From positions 7,936,001 through 8,000,000 of the forward strand of contig JBHGNT010000004.1 in the NCBI GenBank assembly GCA_043228905.1: a stretch of DNA of 64,000 nucleotides, written 5' to 3'. Position numbers and translations under genes: made by a program. Shown here in pieces: positions 45,508 to 54,929 of this stretch (the first letter of the stretch is position 1; the number at the start of each line of letters is the position of its first letter). Under the pieces are notes generated by a model. That model was not told the origin of the DNA. It searched no databases and saw nothing but the letters and a program-made list of their open reading frames with translations. The DNA comes from Azolla caroliniana. Taxonomy: Eukaryota > Polypodiophyta.

Positions 45508-45700
45508 GAGAACTCGATGCACTGCATCAAGTTCTCCTATAAAAGGAAGAGAACTCGATGCACTACATCGAGTTCTCTTGCAAGTTTACGAGAACTTGAT
45601 GCACTACATCGAGTTCTCTTGCAAGTATACGAGTACTTGATGTAGTGCATCAAGTTCTCTTGCTTTTATGAGAGAACTCGATCCACTCCATCGAGTTCTC
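45508..45700. repeat. Array of five 29-bp palindromes at exact 41-bp period
   Basis: Units start at 45508, 45549, 45590, 45631 and 45672. Each has 12-bp arms GAGAACTCGATG and CATCGAGTTCTC around a 5-base loop, and 12-base spacers separate them. Loop CACTA or CACTG/CACTC in units 1, 2, 3 and 5; unit 4 has TAGTG, the reverse complement, so it is flipped. A degenerate sixth unit lies at about 45417-45446. Some arm changes are TCGA to TTGA or TCAA. The array sits 5' of the ParB-like/methyltransferase relic. Confidence 0.93.
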
Positions 45701-46578
45701 TTATAATCATCGACTCTTTAATATGGCTAAAAACATGGTTTTTCGTTTCTAAATTAAGAAAATAACATTAGAAAAAATAATGCTTAAACAAGGAAATTAT
45801 TAGGGAATCTTTTAGGCATCTTTTGGAATCTTTATTTGGAGACATACTTGGTGACTTTCTTGCCCTTGTTCATGATGACTAGCTGGTGATGAGTGTTGAC
45901 TTGGAAGGCTAAAACGACGACTTGTTTGCTTTGTGCTCTAAGCTTTATGATCTTCTGACACGTGATGTTGACAATGAGGGTAGGTCCACCCTTTATATAG
46001 TAACTTATTTTTTTATTTTAAAAATAAATAAAAATTTCACAATTAATTGTTTAAAAAAAAAAGGAAATAAATTGAACTTCATATGAAAATAAAAAATTAA
46101 CATAAATACCTATTTTCTGAAATTTTATTTTGCAAAGAAAATAAATTTGGAAAATTTAGGTTAATTACACATAACCTAAAGAATGATATAACATAAGGTA
46201 ATTTTAATAAATAAAACTTCGTACAAAAAATTAATTATGGGGACAATAAACCTATAAAATACCTTGATTATAAATAATAAATAAATTACATATGTTTTTT
46301 TTGCTTTCTTATATGAACAATTTGCTTTAAGGCAGATGCTAAAATGAGAAGGAGTTTTCTCCATTTATAGTAACGTGTTTGTGGTTCTCAAGTGCTGCTT
46401 TTTAGATGTCTTCCGCTTCGAGTAGAGCTTCTTTGATTTCTGTTGACCCTTATGCCTTGTTGAGTAGCTCATATTTTTCAATTGAGGAGTACAATGTTCC
46501 AAGTCCAGTAAAGGGTTTGCTTGAACGATCAAAGGCTGATAATGATTCTAGCTCTATGTTGCATGTTGCACGAGATAA
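45701..46578. other. AT-rich spacer with a short unassigned open frame
   Basis: 46406-46578 is open on the plus strand (MSSASSRASLISVDPYALLS and PSPVKGLLERSKADNDSS). It could be a first exon of the DUF7869-type gene cut by LINE M, or part of the LINE. I cannot decide. Confidence 0.4.
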
Positions 46579-47832
46579 TGCCACCAAGCACACTTTCAAG
46601 AGCCACGGACTAAAGGGTGGCTCTTTGACTCATTAGTGACCCCCTCCCTCATGTATGCATCAGCGGTTTGGGCTCCAGGATTACCATCTTTCATGTGGAC
46701 GCAATTAGAGAGACCATTGGTGATGATGCTATCACGCCAACTCCGAAGCAAATCGACTGTACCACATGACATTATTAGGGCTGAGTTCACGTTACCCCCA
46801 ATGTTAGTAGAGGCACTTTTTCAACTTGTAGTCTTCATTCATAGGATACATAGCCAACCACATGATAGAATATCTCATCAAGCCTTTAAGGCCTCTCGAT
46901 CATTGTATGAGTCTGGCTATACTAGCTCATGGTATGGCATGATGGTGAGTTGGCTTCTTGCGAATGGTCTAGACATTAATAACCTACCTCCCCTTAGGTA
47001 CAACCACACGAGTGATAACACTTTAATCTCTCATGAGGACCGCAATAAAGTAATACGCCAAGAAATATGGCAAATTTACTCTCGGTGTAAATGGATCACC
47101 CCACTAGAGCCACTCCCATCTAAAATGTTGTACTATAAGAAACACTTCATGCACTTCTCTGAGTTAGGTTTTATCATGCGGCCAAAATATCTAGATGTAT
47201 TCTTACCACATGCACTAAGGGTTGCCATTGGACAACTTAGAATATCATCTCACCAACTTGAGATTGAGAATGGCCGTACTAGTGGAGTCCCTAGGGAGGA
47301 AAGGATATGTAGGTTATGTCACATAGAGATAGAGGATGAGTACCACTTTACATGCAAGTGTCCAACCTATGCTGAGATAAGGGCAAAATACCAAGACATA
47401 CTTGGTTCGTCTCCCACCCTCCCCAAACTATTAGATACTCTAGATATAAAGAAATTAGGCAAATACATTCTAGAGCTAAAACAACACAGAGAGAATAAGT
47501 TACAAAATGTTGACAATAATGTTGCTAATGATCACAAACATGTAACAAATGAAGTTTTTCAGGAACAGGAGGAGACAACGAATGCTGACACACTTGCACC
47601 ACTCGGCCTTTCCATTGATGAGGCAGAAAACCAGAGAAGAACCAGACGTCCTCGGGTGCCGGGTTTCAAAGCAACTCGACGTGATGTGGAAGCAATATTG
47701 AGAATAAGGGAACATGAGCTACACCGCCTAGAAGCCATGGCCAGGGCACTCTCTACATTGGAACCACGGGTCACACCCACATCAAGACCCTTTGACCCCC
47801 CACTTCTTTTCGAGAGGCTTGGGTGGAAATAA
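46579..47832 (+). CDS. LINE M ORF2 C-terminal region, open for over 400 codons
   Basis: One uninterrupted frame follows the TAA at 46576. Near the start it reads GWLFDSLVTPSLMYASAVWA, the region after RT in several LINE clades. A C-terminal zinc finger follows: EERICRLCHIEIEDEYHFTC, then CPTYAEIRAKYQDIL (C-x2-C, H, C). The tail is Arg-rich (RRTRRPRVPGFKATRRD) and ends LLFERLGWK. Long openness without stops suggests a fairly recent insertion. There is no true start codon since the copy is truncated. Confidence 0.78.
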   Translation, partial: CHQAHFQEPRTKGWLFDSLVTPSLMYASAVWAPGLPSFMWTQLERPLVMMLSRQLRSKSTVPHDIIRAEFTLPPMLVEALFQLVVFIHRIHSQPHDRISHQAFKASRSLYESGYTSSWYGMMVSWLLANGLDINNLPPLRYNHTSDNTLISHEDRNKVIRQEIWQIYSRCKWITPLEPLPSKMLYYKKHFMHFSELGFIMRPKYLDVFLPHALRVAIGQLRISSHQLEIENGRTSGVPREERICRLCHIEIEDEYHFTCKCPTYAEIRAKYQDILGSSPTLPKLLDTLDIKKLGKYILELKQHRENKLQNVDNNVANDHKHVTNEVFQEQEETTNADTLAPLGLSIDEAENQRRTRRPRVPGFKATRRDVEAILRIREHELHRLEAMARALSTLEPRVTPTSRPFDPPLLFERLGWK

Positions 47833-48040
47833 AATTAGGCTTAGTGTATAGTCACTTTCGAGTATACTACGTATTGTACACTACTAGAACTCTTTTAGTT
47901 TAAGTTCTATTTTTTACTTAATTTTATTTTAGTTATGATGACTGGATAAATACTCTTTTGTTGTAAACCAATTGTCTCATGGGCCAAATTTGGCCTTAGA
48001 AGACGTTAATATATCTTTCTTTCTTTCTTTCTTTCTTTCT
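46579..48040 (+). mobile_element. LINE M: 3' part of a non-LTR retrotransposon
   Basis: It holds the C-terminal part of ORF2 and ends in a (CTTT)n tail at about 48018-48040, the kind of simple-repeat tail LINEs leave. The 5' part with endonuclease and RT catalytic core is missing, as expected for 5'-truncated copies. Confidence 0.78.
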
Positions 48041-48043
48041 AAC

Positions 48044-48531
48044 TCTCTTTTCTCAATCGATCCTTATAGGAATGCGAAATACTGGTTTGCAATGTGCTAG
48101 TAGTGAGTTGAATGAAAACTCAATAGATGAAGTTTCCGAGTCCAAACCTTTAAGTTTTAAATGAGTTCCTTGACAAGTTAGCGTCAAGAGATTTAACTTT
48201 CTATGTTCTGATCGACAAATTGTTTGTGATTCAAGTAAGTCATGTTGTGGTAATCTATGCCTTAACAAATTTGGAAGGATAGTTTACGAAGAATGCGAGA
48301 TAAGTATTTATCACTTAATGGTGATGAACAAGATGCATTTCTTATTTCACATCTGCAACTTGCTAGAGATCAGGGCACAAGGACGCATGTGGAATATTTT
48401 CTTGATTGAGCTGCAGGTTTTAAAGTAAGTGTTGTAAAGTTGCAGCTTTAAAATTGCTCATAACATTGGGAAAATGAGGCTTCAAAGGATCCAGGAAACG
48501 TATGGTAAAGGGATTGTGGATACCTTTCGAT
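48044..48531 (+). pseudogene. DUF7869-type transposase-like gene, N-terminal part
   Basis: Recognisable pieces are LRRMRDKYLSLNGDEQDAFL, ISHLQLARDQGTRTHVEYFL and, in another frame, IGKMRLQRIQETYGKGIVDT. These match the N-terminal region that precedes the DUF7869 domain in a family spread in animals and some plants (from memory of the family). A TGA follows YFLD. The gene is interrupted here by Copia N and continues at 52467. Confidence 0.65.
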
Positions 48532-48933
48532 AGACTAATTATATGGTTACGTTAAGCAGCGGAAGATTAGTATGATATGCGCGTGAGAGTGTGTGAGAGG
48601 AAGAGAGAGGGAGAGGAAGTTACACTTGAACACAAAGATAAATGGGGGATGATTGACTATATTGAAAAGTGTCATCAACTACAAAAATACCCACAATGAG
48701 GTATATATACAACCCATGTGCAAAGGTGCACATGTGTGGGTAGGACATAGGTACTTATGTGTAAGTCCTACATTAAATGTACTAAGGAGTGGAGGATCTA
48801 GAATATCCCACTTAAGTACAAGGTCCTATTTAAAGGCTTAAGGTCAACACATTAACTAGATTCGATCTAGGTAACTACTAAGTTACATGTGTTGACTAAC
48901 TAGATTAAACTAGTTGAGCTTGATATCTCAACA
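48532..48933 (-). repeat. 3' LTR of Copia N (outer 36 bases missing)
   Basis: It is identical to 52065-52466 except for one C/T difference. It ends TTGATATCTCAACA, next to the polypurine tract CGCCCCCTCAAACTCAA (plus strand). Confidence 0.95.
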
Positions 48934-48949
48934 CGCCCCCTCAAACTCA

Positions 48950-49108
48950 AGTGTGAGGTGTCCAACATCCGGTTTAGCTTCCTTTGGCTTCGTCGGCATC
49001 GGTGCGGCTTGCGGCTTTCTTCGCGGCGTTGCGCGGCTTTCTTCGCGTCTTCGCGGCTTCGTTGCGCGGTTCTCCACGGCTTTGTTGCGCGACTTTGCAC
49101 AGCTTTCT
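48950..49108. repeat. GC-rich degenerate repeat replacing RT-RNase H in Copia N
   Basis: Runs of GCGGCTTTCTTCGCG-like units, about 12 to 27 bp apart, far richer in GC than the surrounding AT-rich DNA. All frames stay open, which gives spurious Arg-rich reading frames. Confidence 0.75.
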
Positions 49109-50416
49109 TCACGTATTCGCGGTTTTCTTCTCCCCCTCAAGCCTGTGACGAAGGCTTGGATCCTCAGGCTCTTGTTCAGCCACTACCTTCATCGTGAGGG
49201 CATAGTGATGGGCCATATACTCGTAGGCGTAACGAGTGACTTGAGTCTTCGCTCGTGATGAGCGGCGGAGTTTCTCGTTTGTTGATGTGAGCGCCTTCTT
49301 TACTCCGGGTGTCCTCATGATGGATACACCGAACTCACTGTCTAGTGAGCGAGCCGAATCATCCGAATCACGGTCGTCGGGGTGGACCTCGACTTCGTAT
49401 TCGGGCATCTTACCTTTGCCTTTGTCCGGTGTCGGACTTGGCCGCGACTTGTTTTCATCGCGTGGAGGCTCTTGTGGGCCAATTAGCTCGGTAGAGCTTG
49501 GATTGTCCTTCGGTGGAGGACTTGGCCGAGTTTCGTCGTCCGAGTTGGCGTTCAACTCTTCCTCGATTGGGTCGGATGGAGTCGCATCGGGCTTATACCA
49601 AGATGCCGATTCGTCGAAAACGACGTCGCGACTTATCCGCACCGCTCGGGTTGAAGGGTTGAAGCATTTGTATGCCTTTTTCGCGGACAAGTATCCTATG
49701 AGGATACATTCCTCCGACTTTGCGTCGGGCTTCTCTCGACTTTCGTTCGGGATGCATACATTCGCAATGCTTCTGAACACCTTGAGGTGCGAGAGGATGG
49801 GCTTTCTTCCAACGAAAATCTCTTATGGAGTAAGCTCGTGCACGCTATTTGTGGTGCATTGATTCATGAGATAGACGGCCGTGGATGCCGCTTCCGCCCA
49901 ATAGAAGTTCGGCATGTGCTTCTCACGCATCATGGCGCGTGCTACCTCGAGTATTTGCCGATTCTTTCTCTCGGCTACTCCGTTTTGTTGGGGAGTGTGT
50001 CGGCATGAGAATTCTCTACGAATGCCTTCACCTTGGAGGTAGGAGGTGAACTCGTCGGAGAAGTACTCCTTTCCTCCGTCCGTTCGTAGGCATCGAATGT
50101 GCCGACCGGTTTCTTTCTCCACTTGGCTTTTGAGGCTTTGAAAGTGGGAGAGCACTTCGCTCTTCTTCTTCATCGGGTATATCCACGCGTAGCGCGGGTG
50201 GTCGTCGATGAAGGTGATGTAGTAGCGGCATCCGCCGAGCGTCGGCGTTTGAGCCGGTCCCCATACATCCGAGTGTATGACGTCAAGGAGGCCTTTGCTT
50301 GTGGACCTCTACTTCGGGAATGGGAGTCGATGTTGTTTGCCGAGTTGGCATGCTTCGCACACTCGGTCGACTCGTTTCGATTCGAAGGCCGGGAGTCCAA
50401 TTACGACTCCCTTTGA
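49109..50416 (-). pseudogene. Copia N integrase and C-terminal linker
   Basis: The zinc finger CEACQLGKQHRLPFPK is followed by the core, with Asp in VIHSDVWGPAQTP, Asp in CLRTDGGKEYFSDEF and Glu in NGVAERKNRQILEVARAM, all present. 49780-49109 continues with KAYKCFNPSTRAVRISRDVV and an acidic linker to RYAYEYMAHHYAL. The frame shifts near 50170 and 49800. The polymerase that should follow is absent. Confidence 0.88.
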
Positions 50417-51080
50417 CTACATTCCGCGAAGCCGTTGGAGGTTTACGTGGCCGATTCGCTTGTGCCACAACTCGATGTTTGTCTCGGTCTTGAGACCTTT
50501 GGCGTACATGGCCGATTTTACCTCGTTTGAGTCGAGGATGAACAAGCGACCGTCTCTCCGTCCCTTGGCTATGAGTCGGCCGTCTTTCTCAATGAAGCAA
50601 CCTTCATTGTTGAAGCGGACTTGCATGCCTTGCTCCACGATTTGGCCGACCGAGACCAAATTCTTTGTTATTGTGGGCACGTGCAAGACATTCTTGATGC
50701 AAGTTTGCTCGCCTTCTTTCCTGAATGGGACATCGCCGATGTGCCGAATGGGATGCGGAGTGTCATCTCCGGTCTCTATGTAGCCGGGTCGATCCGGCGT
50801 TCGCAAGTCGCGAAACCATTCTTGGTGCGACATCATGTGGTGCAAGGCGCCGGAGTCTACGAACCACGCGTGTTCGGAGTTGGAGGTGCTTGCGGAGTTT
50901 GCGGGATCGGAGGCCATCATAGAGTTCACTCTATGCCTCATCACGAAGAGTCCGCCATAGTCCACGTATTCCGCATTCGCGGCGTAATTTGTGAGTTGTC
51001 GGCTTGTTGAGGCCGACTCGCTTCGTCTTTTTCGGCACTCCTCTTCGCGATGGCCGATTTTGCTGCAGTAGTTGCACGTA
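50417..51080 (-). pseudogene. Copia N zinc knuckle, protease and GAG-pre-integrase
   Basis: The intact zinc knuckle CNYCSKIGHREEEC lies at about 51080-51035. The protease site HAWFVDSGALHHMMSHQEWF is intact. KNVLHVPTITKNLVSVGQIV and the finger ELWHKRIGHVNLQRLRG follow, with a stop at 50417. Confidence 0.88.
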
Positions 51081-51852
51081 GGTGGCGTCGTTCGCCGACC
51101 TTGTTCGGCATGGAAGCTCCCCCTTCTTGTGAAGGTTCATCGATGGCTTCCGTTTCCTTGCCGAAATTGTGAATTCCCTTCGTGGGATAGGTCGAATTGA
51201 CCTCTTCCGCGTCGACCTGTCTATGGGCACCATCCGTATCGGAGAAGAGCATTTGTTCTTCCGATGTGTTGGTCTTTGGTTGAAAGTGGTTTTCTTCGAC
51301 CAATAGCATTGATTGGAGGTTGAAGAACGAGGGAGGGGTATCTCTTGCCAAGATTGCCGTTCTCAACGGGTTGAATTGTTGTGCGAGGCCGCCCAAGCAT
51401 ACTTGCACCATCTTGTCCTCGTCGATGTTGACGTTGATGGAGCCAAGAGAGTCGCAAATGCTCTTGATCTTGGCGGTGTAGTCCGTCACGGACATTTCTT
51501 TTTGTCGTATGTTGTTCAACTCTTGCCGGAGTTGAAGCTTGCGCGCGGATGTGTCCGCGGCGAAAATCTTCTTGAGATTTTCCCACGCCTCTTTGGGCGT
51601 CTTGGCGTCACGAATGTGGCTAAGCATGTGGTCGTTTACACATGTTGCCAAGAAATACATTACCCAACTTGCGCCTTGCTCCCACGTTGGGTAGTTGGCG
51701 TGTGTGGTTTCGGGTTTGTTTTCTTGTGCGCCGTTGATGTAGCTCCAATACCCTTGGCCGACAAGGTATTGATTCATCTTGTACTCCCAAGATGAATAGT
51801 TGCTCCGGTCTAGCTTTTCGCTAGGGAGTGAGCTTCCCATTTGTTTGTTCAT
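51081..51852 (-). pseudogene. Copia N gag
   Basis: MNKQMGSSLPSEKLDRSNYS, then WEYKMNQYLVGQGYWSYING, TPKEAWENLKKIFAADTSAR and SMLLVEENHFQPKTN. It is open from 51852 but shifts frame before the zinc knuckle (around 51230), so Gag would be mis-terminated. Clearly related to the gag of Copia P. Confidence 0.88.
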
Positions 51853-52016
51853 GTTGATTGTTGTGTCTTCCGTTTTGTTTTTCTTCTCTTGGTCGCGTGC
51901 ACGTCCTTCGTAGAGGCACTACGGTAGCGGATAACGAATAGCCGGGATTTGTTGTCGGCGTCTCGAACACACAATCACGAATAAGCGGTGGGCTTAGTGG
52001 ATTTCCTAAACCACGC

Positions 52017-52028
52017 GCTCTAATACCA
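52017..52028 (-). promoter_or_regulatory. Primer binding site of Copia N
   Basis: The minus strand reads TGGTATTAGAGC, one mismatch to the initiator Met tRNA site, directly at the LTR end. Confidence 0.9.
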
Positions 52029-52466
52029 TGTTAAGTAATTAGGTAATTAACTAGGGTTAATTAGAGACTAATTATATGGTTACGTTAAGCAGCGGAAGAT
52101 TAGTATGATATGCGCGTGAGAGTGTGTGAGAGGAAGAGAGAGGGAGAGGAAGTTACACTTGAACACAAAGATAAATGGGGGATGATTGACTATATTGAAA
52201 AGTGTCATCAACTACAAAAATACCCACAATGAGGTATATATACAACCCATGTGCAAAGGTGCACATGTGTGGGTAGGACATAGGTACTTATGTGTAAGTC
52301 CTACATTAAATGTACTAAGGAGTGGAGGATCTAGAATATCCCATTTAAGTACAAGGTCCTATTTAAAGGCTTAAGGTCAACACATTAACTAGATTCGATC
52401 TAGGTAACTACTAAGTTACATGTGTTGACTAACTAGATTAAACTAGTTGAGCTTGATATCTCAACA
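52029..52466 (-). repeat. 5' LTR of Copia N
   Basis: 438 bp, complete, TGTTGAGATATCAAGC at 52466 to CTTAACA at 52029 (minus strand). Confidence 0.95.
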
Positions 52467-54379
52467 GGAATTATAGGCCGTCATTGTATAAATTGGATGC
52501 ATGTCTATTTCTCTAAGCATTGCGATATCATGCCTACTACTGGACTAGTCATATAACTTTACTCGACACGAGGTTTATCAAGAATATAAGGATGACATGT
52601 TGTTACAATGTGTACCTTATGTACAATATCGACATTTCAATAGATTATGGAAGCTACAATTTAACAATGTCGTTATACCACGAAAGGTTCGCATGGGTGT
52701 ATGTTTAGTTTGTGCAAGTTTAAAGAGCATGGCAAAAGGTGGGAAAACTGATGACGAAATAAAAAATTACAAGAACATACTGAAAGATCATCGCAAGAGT
52801 CAAGCATTGGAACGTTCTAAAGCTATGCATCACCGTCAAAAAGCTCTTCAATCACTTGGAAAGTATATAGGTATAGTTATTGATGGGATGGATCAAAAGA
52901 AGACCTGTTTGCCACACTTTCACAGGATGGCAAGGACATTGGAGATGAATGCCTTGTGCAGATACATTTAGTTGGGTGTTTGTTGTACTCCCAAGAAATA
53001 AAGCCATAGGTATACTTAACCTATCCCAATTTTCACAATGACCCCAATTTTACAGTCACAGTCATGCAAAGAGCGTTACAATCTTGGCCAGCTATACTCC
53101 CACCTGTTCTATATGTCCAGCTTGACAACACAATTAGAGAGAACAAAAACTCAATGGTTTTTTGTTATTTGAGTATGTTGGTAGAAAAGGGTATATTCAA
53201 GAAGATCAAGGTAAACTTCTTGCTCGTTTGACATACACATGATCATATAGATAAAATGTTTAGCAGATTCTCAAAGAAATTAGCAGAATGTGATGGCTTC
53301 ACGCTTCCCATGCTAACCAAGTTGATGAGTGAAGCTTACACACCTAAACTAGAAGTACATCATTTGAATGAATTGTATGATTTCAAACGCTTCTGCAATG
53401 TAGGTGATGGTATGAAGATCAAGGTTCTTGCATCTCTTAATAATATTAGTTTTAACCATGTCTTCCTAATCAAACGAGATGTTATAAGCCACAACACAAC
53501 TCTCCTGTTTGCGAAACAATACTCATCGAGTAAACAAGGGGAGCCACAAGAGGGTTGTAAGTTCTTACTTCATATCCCAAATGATGAAATTCCTAGCGCT
53601 TAACAAATGTTGTATGGTGCTCGTAAGAGCTTCTGCCATTTCTATTGAAGAGCAAAAGATATATTGGGAGCAATCCTTCAGGAAAAAATAAAAAATATTG
53701 AATGAACAAAGAGGTATGTAGGTGACCAAAATGTTGACTGGTGGGATATCTTCTTCGACCACCAACGTACAATTTTACAGAACTATATTGCCAGATATTG
53801 GCCACTCCAATTTTAATTCACATGGACTGTTAGTATGCCATCTCACGTGTCTACCTCTCAACATCGATTAGTAGATAATATGGAACTCAATACTCTAGTT
53901 CACCTACAACAAAGAGATATTTATGTGGGACCAAGAGTATCATGTACAATCCGGGCAAGATGGCAAGGAAATTTACATGAGCTACAAGTTGGGATGTTGG
54001 TTACAACATTAGCGAGGGATAACGAGTTTGACCATCCATTTTGGGTTGCTAAGATTCTTGAGATAATAAAGAATGACCAAAGTAATCAACTTAAGTCAAT
54101 TGTGGTCCATTGGTATGACACATCTTCCCTAGATGCATTTACTAGAAAGTATTCTCTAGAGATGGTCAAGGACATCGAAGGCACGAGCAAAAAGCGAAGA
54201 AGAAAAAATGTACCTAGTATATCAACTCTCACACTTGATTCTAATGATATACTTGTGTATGACTTCTCTTTAAATAAAACAGGCCATCTGAGACAAACTA
54301 CAATCAAAATATTAAAAGAGAAGCTCCCAAATGTAGCAAGAAACAACCCAAAGACAAACAAGAAGCATGTCTCATAACC
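52467..54379 (+). pseudogene. DUF7869-type transposase-like gene, main part
   Basis: 52480-52970: CINWMHVYFSKHCDIMPTTG, KLQFNNVVIPRKVRMGVCLV, GKYIGIVIDGMDQKKTCLPH. 52971-53600: NDPNFTVTVMQRALQSWPAI, PPVLYVQLDNTIRENKNSMV, KIKVNFLLV, a TGA, HTHDHIDKMFSRFSKKLAEC. The Asp in IDGMDQ, Asp in QLDNTIRENK and acidic residue in HTHDHID look like a DDE-type RNase H fold (inference). 53835-54377 is open and holds DHPFWVAKILEI and KSIVVHWYDTSS, a C-terminal module common in such proteins. Stops and shifts make it inactive. It lies 5' to 3' away from the ParB-like/methyltransferase relic, on the opposite strand. Confidence 0.72.
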
Positions 54380-54680
54380 ATGTTTCAATTGGTTTGCAAT
54401 TGGATGAAGAAGATGCATTAGTCTCGAGTGAGGAAGAGGACGAGACTTCACAATGTGCTACAAGTTCATCAGATGGGTCTGAAAATGATGGAATAGACTT
54501 GGAAAGTGGTCACAATTTTCACTCATAAACTGTCACTGACATGACAACAACTATGCCAAGATTAGAACTATTGACCTCTCATATTATAGTCAAATGTTAT
54601 ATTGTAACCAACACATCCAAGTACATGGTCGTGAACTATGTATATCTTCATAGATTATCTATTTCAAGTTCTAGGAGTTT

Positions 54681-54929
54681 TGTAAAGAATCGGGTATGAT
54701 TCTTGTGTAGCGGAATAGGTGTGAACTCTATGTGTGTGTATGAGGGAGAGAGTGAGAGAGTGAGAGAGACAAGGAGTAAGACATAGAGTATATGCAAGGT
54801 AGATTATATTAACAAAGGAGAAAGACTCAACATTATACAAGGTGGGAGGAGGGTGCTTTATATAGTCACCCTCTCACTTCATTAACTACAAGATTCATGG
54901 AGCATGGGGAATGTGAAAGCTCATAAGTT
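54681..54929 (-). repeat. 3' LTR of Copia P, partial
   Basis: It matches 59111-59362 from TGTAAAGAATCGGG to CATAAGTTATGT and then jumps into RNase H sequence. Confidence 0.92.

Larger units (their letters stand above)
48532..52466 (-). mobile_element. Copia N: young copia derivative without RT-RNase H
   Basis: The 5' LTR is 52029-52466, the primer site 52017-52028, gag, protease and integrase 51852-49109, and the 3' LTR 48532-48933, which lacks the 36 outermost bases. By eye the two LTRs differ at one site in 402. The integrase tail is followed not by RT but by about 175 bp of GC-rich TTCGCGGC-type repeats and then the polypurine tract. No matching target duplication is left because of the missing LTR edge. 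Confidence 0.92.

Noticed and set aside
45508-45700. CRISPR array
   Set aside because: Regular spacing and palindromes are present, but the spacers are only 12 bases and partly alike, no cas genes exist, and the context is a plant genome.
48900-49140. Arg/Lys-rich small proteins on the minus strand
   Set aside because: They come from the GC-rich repeat in Copia N, where all frames are open.
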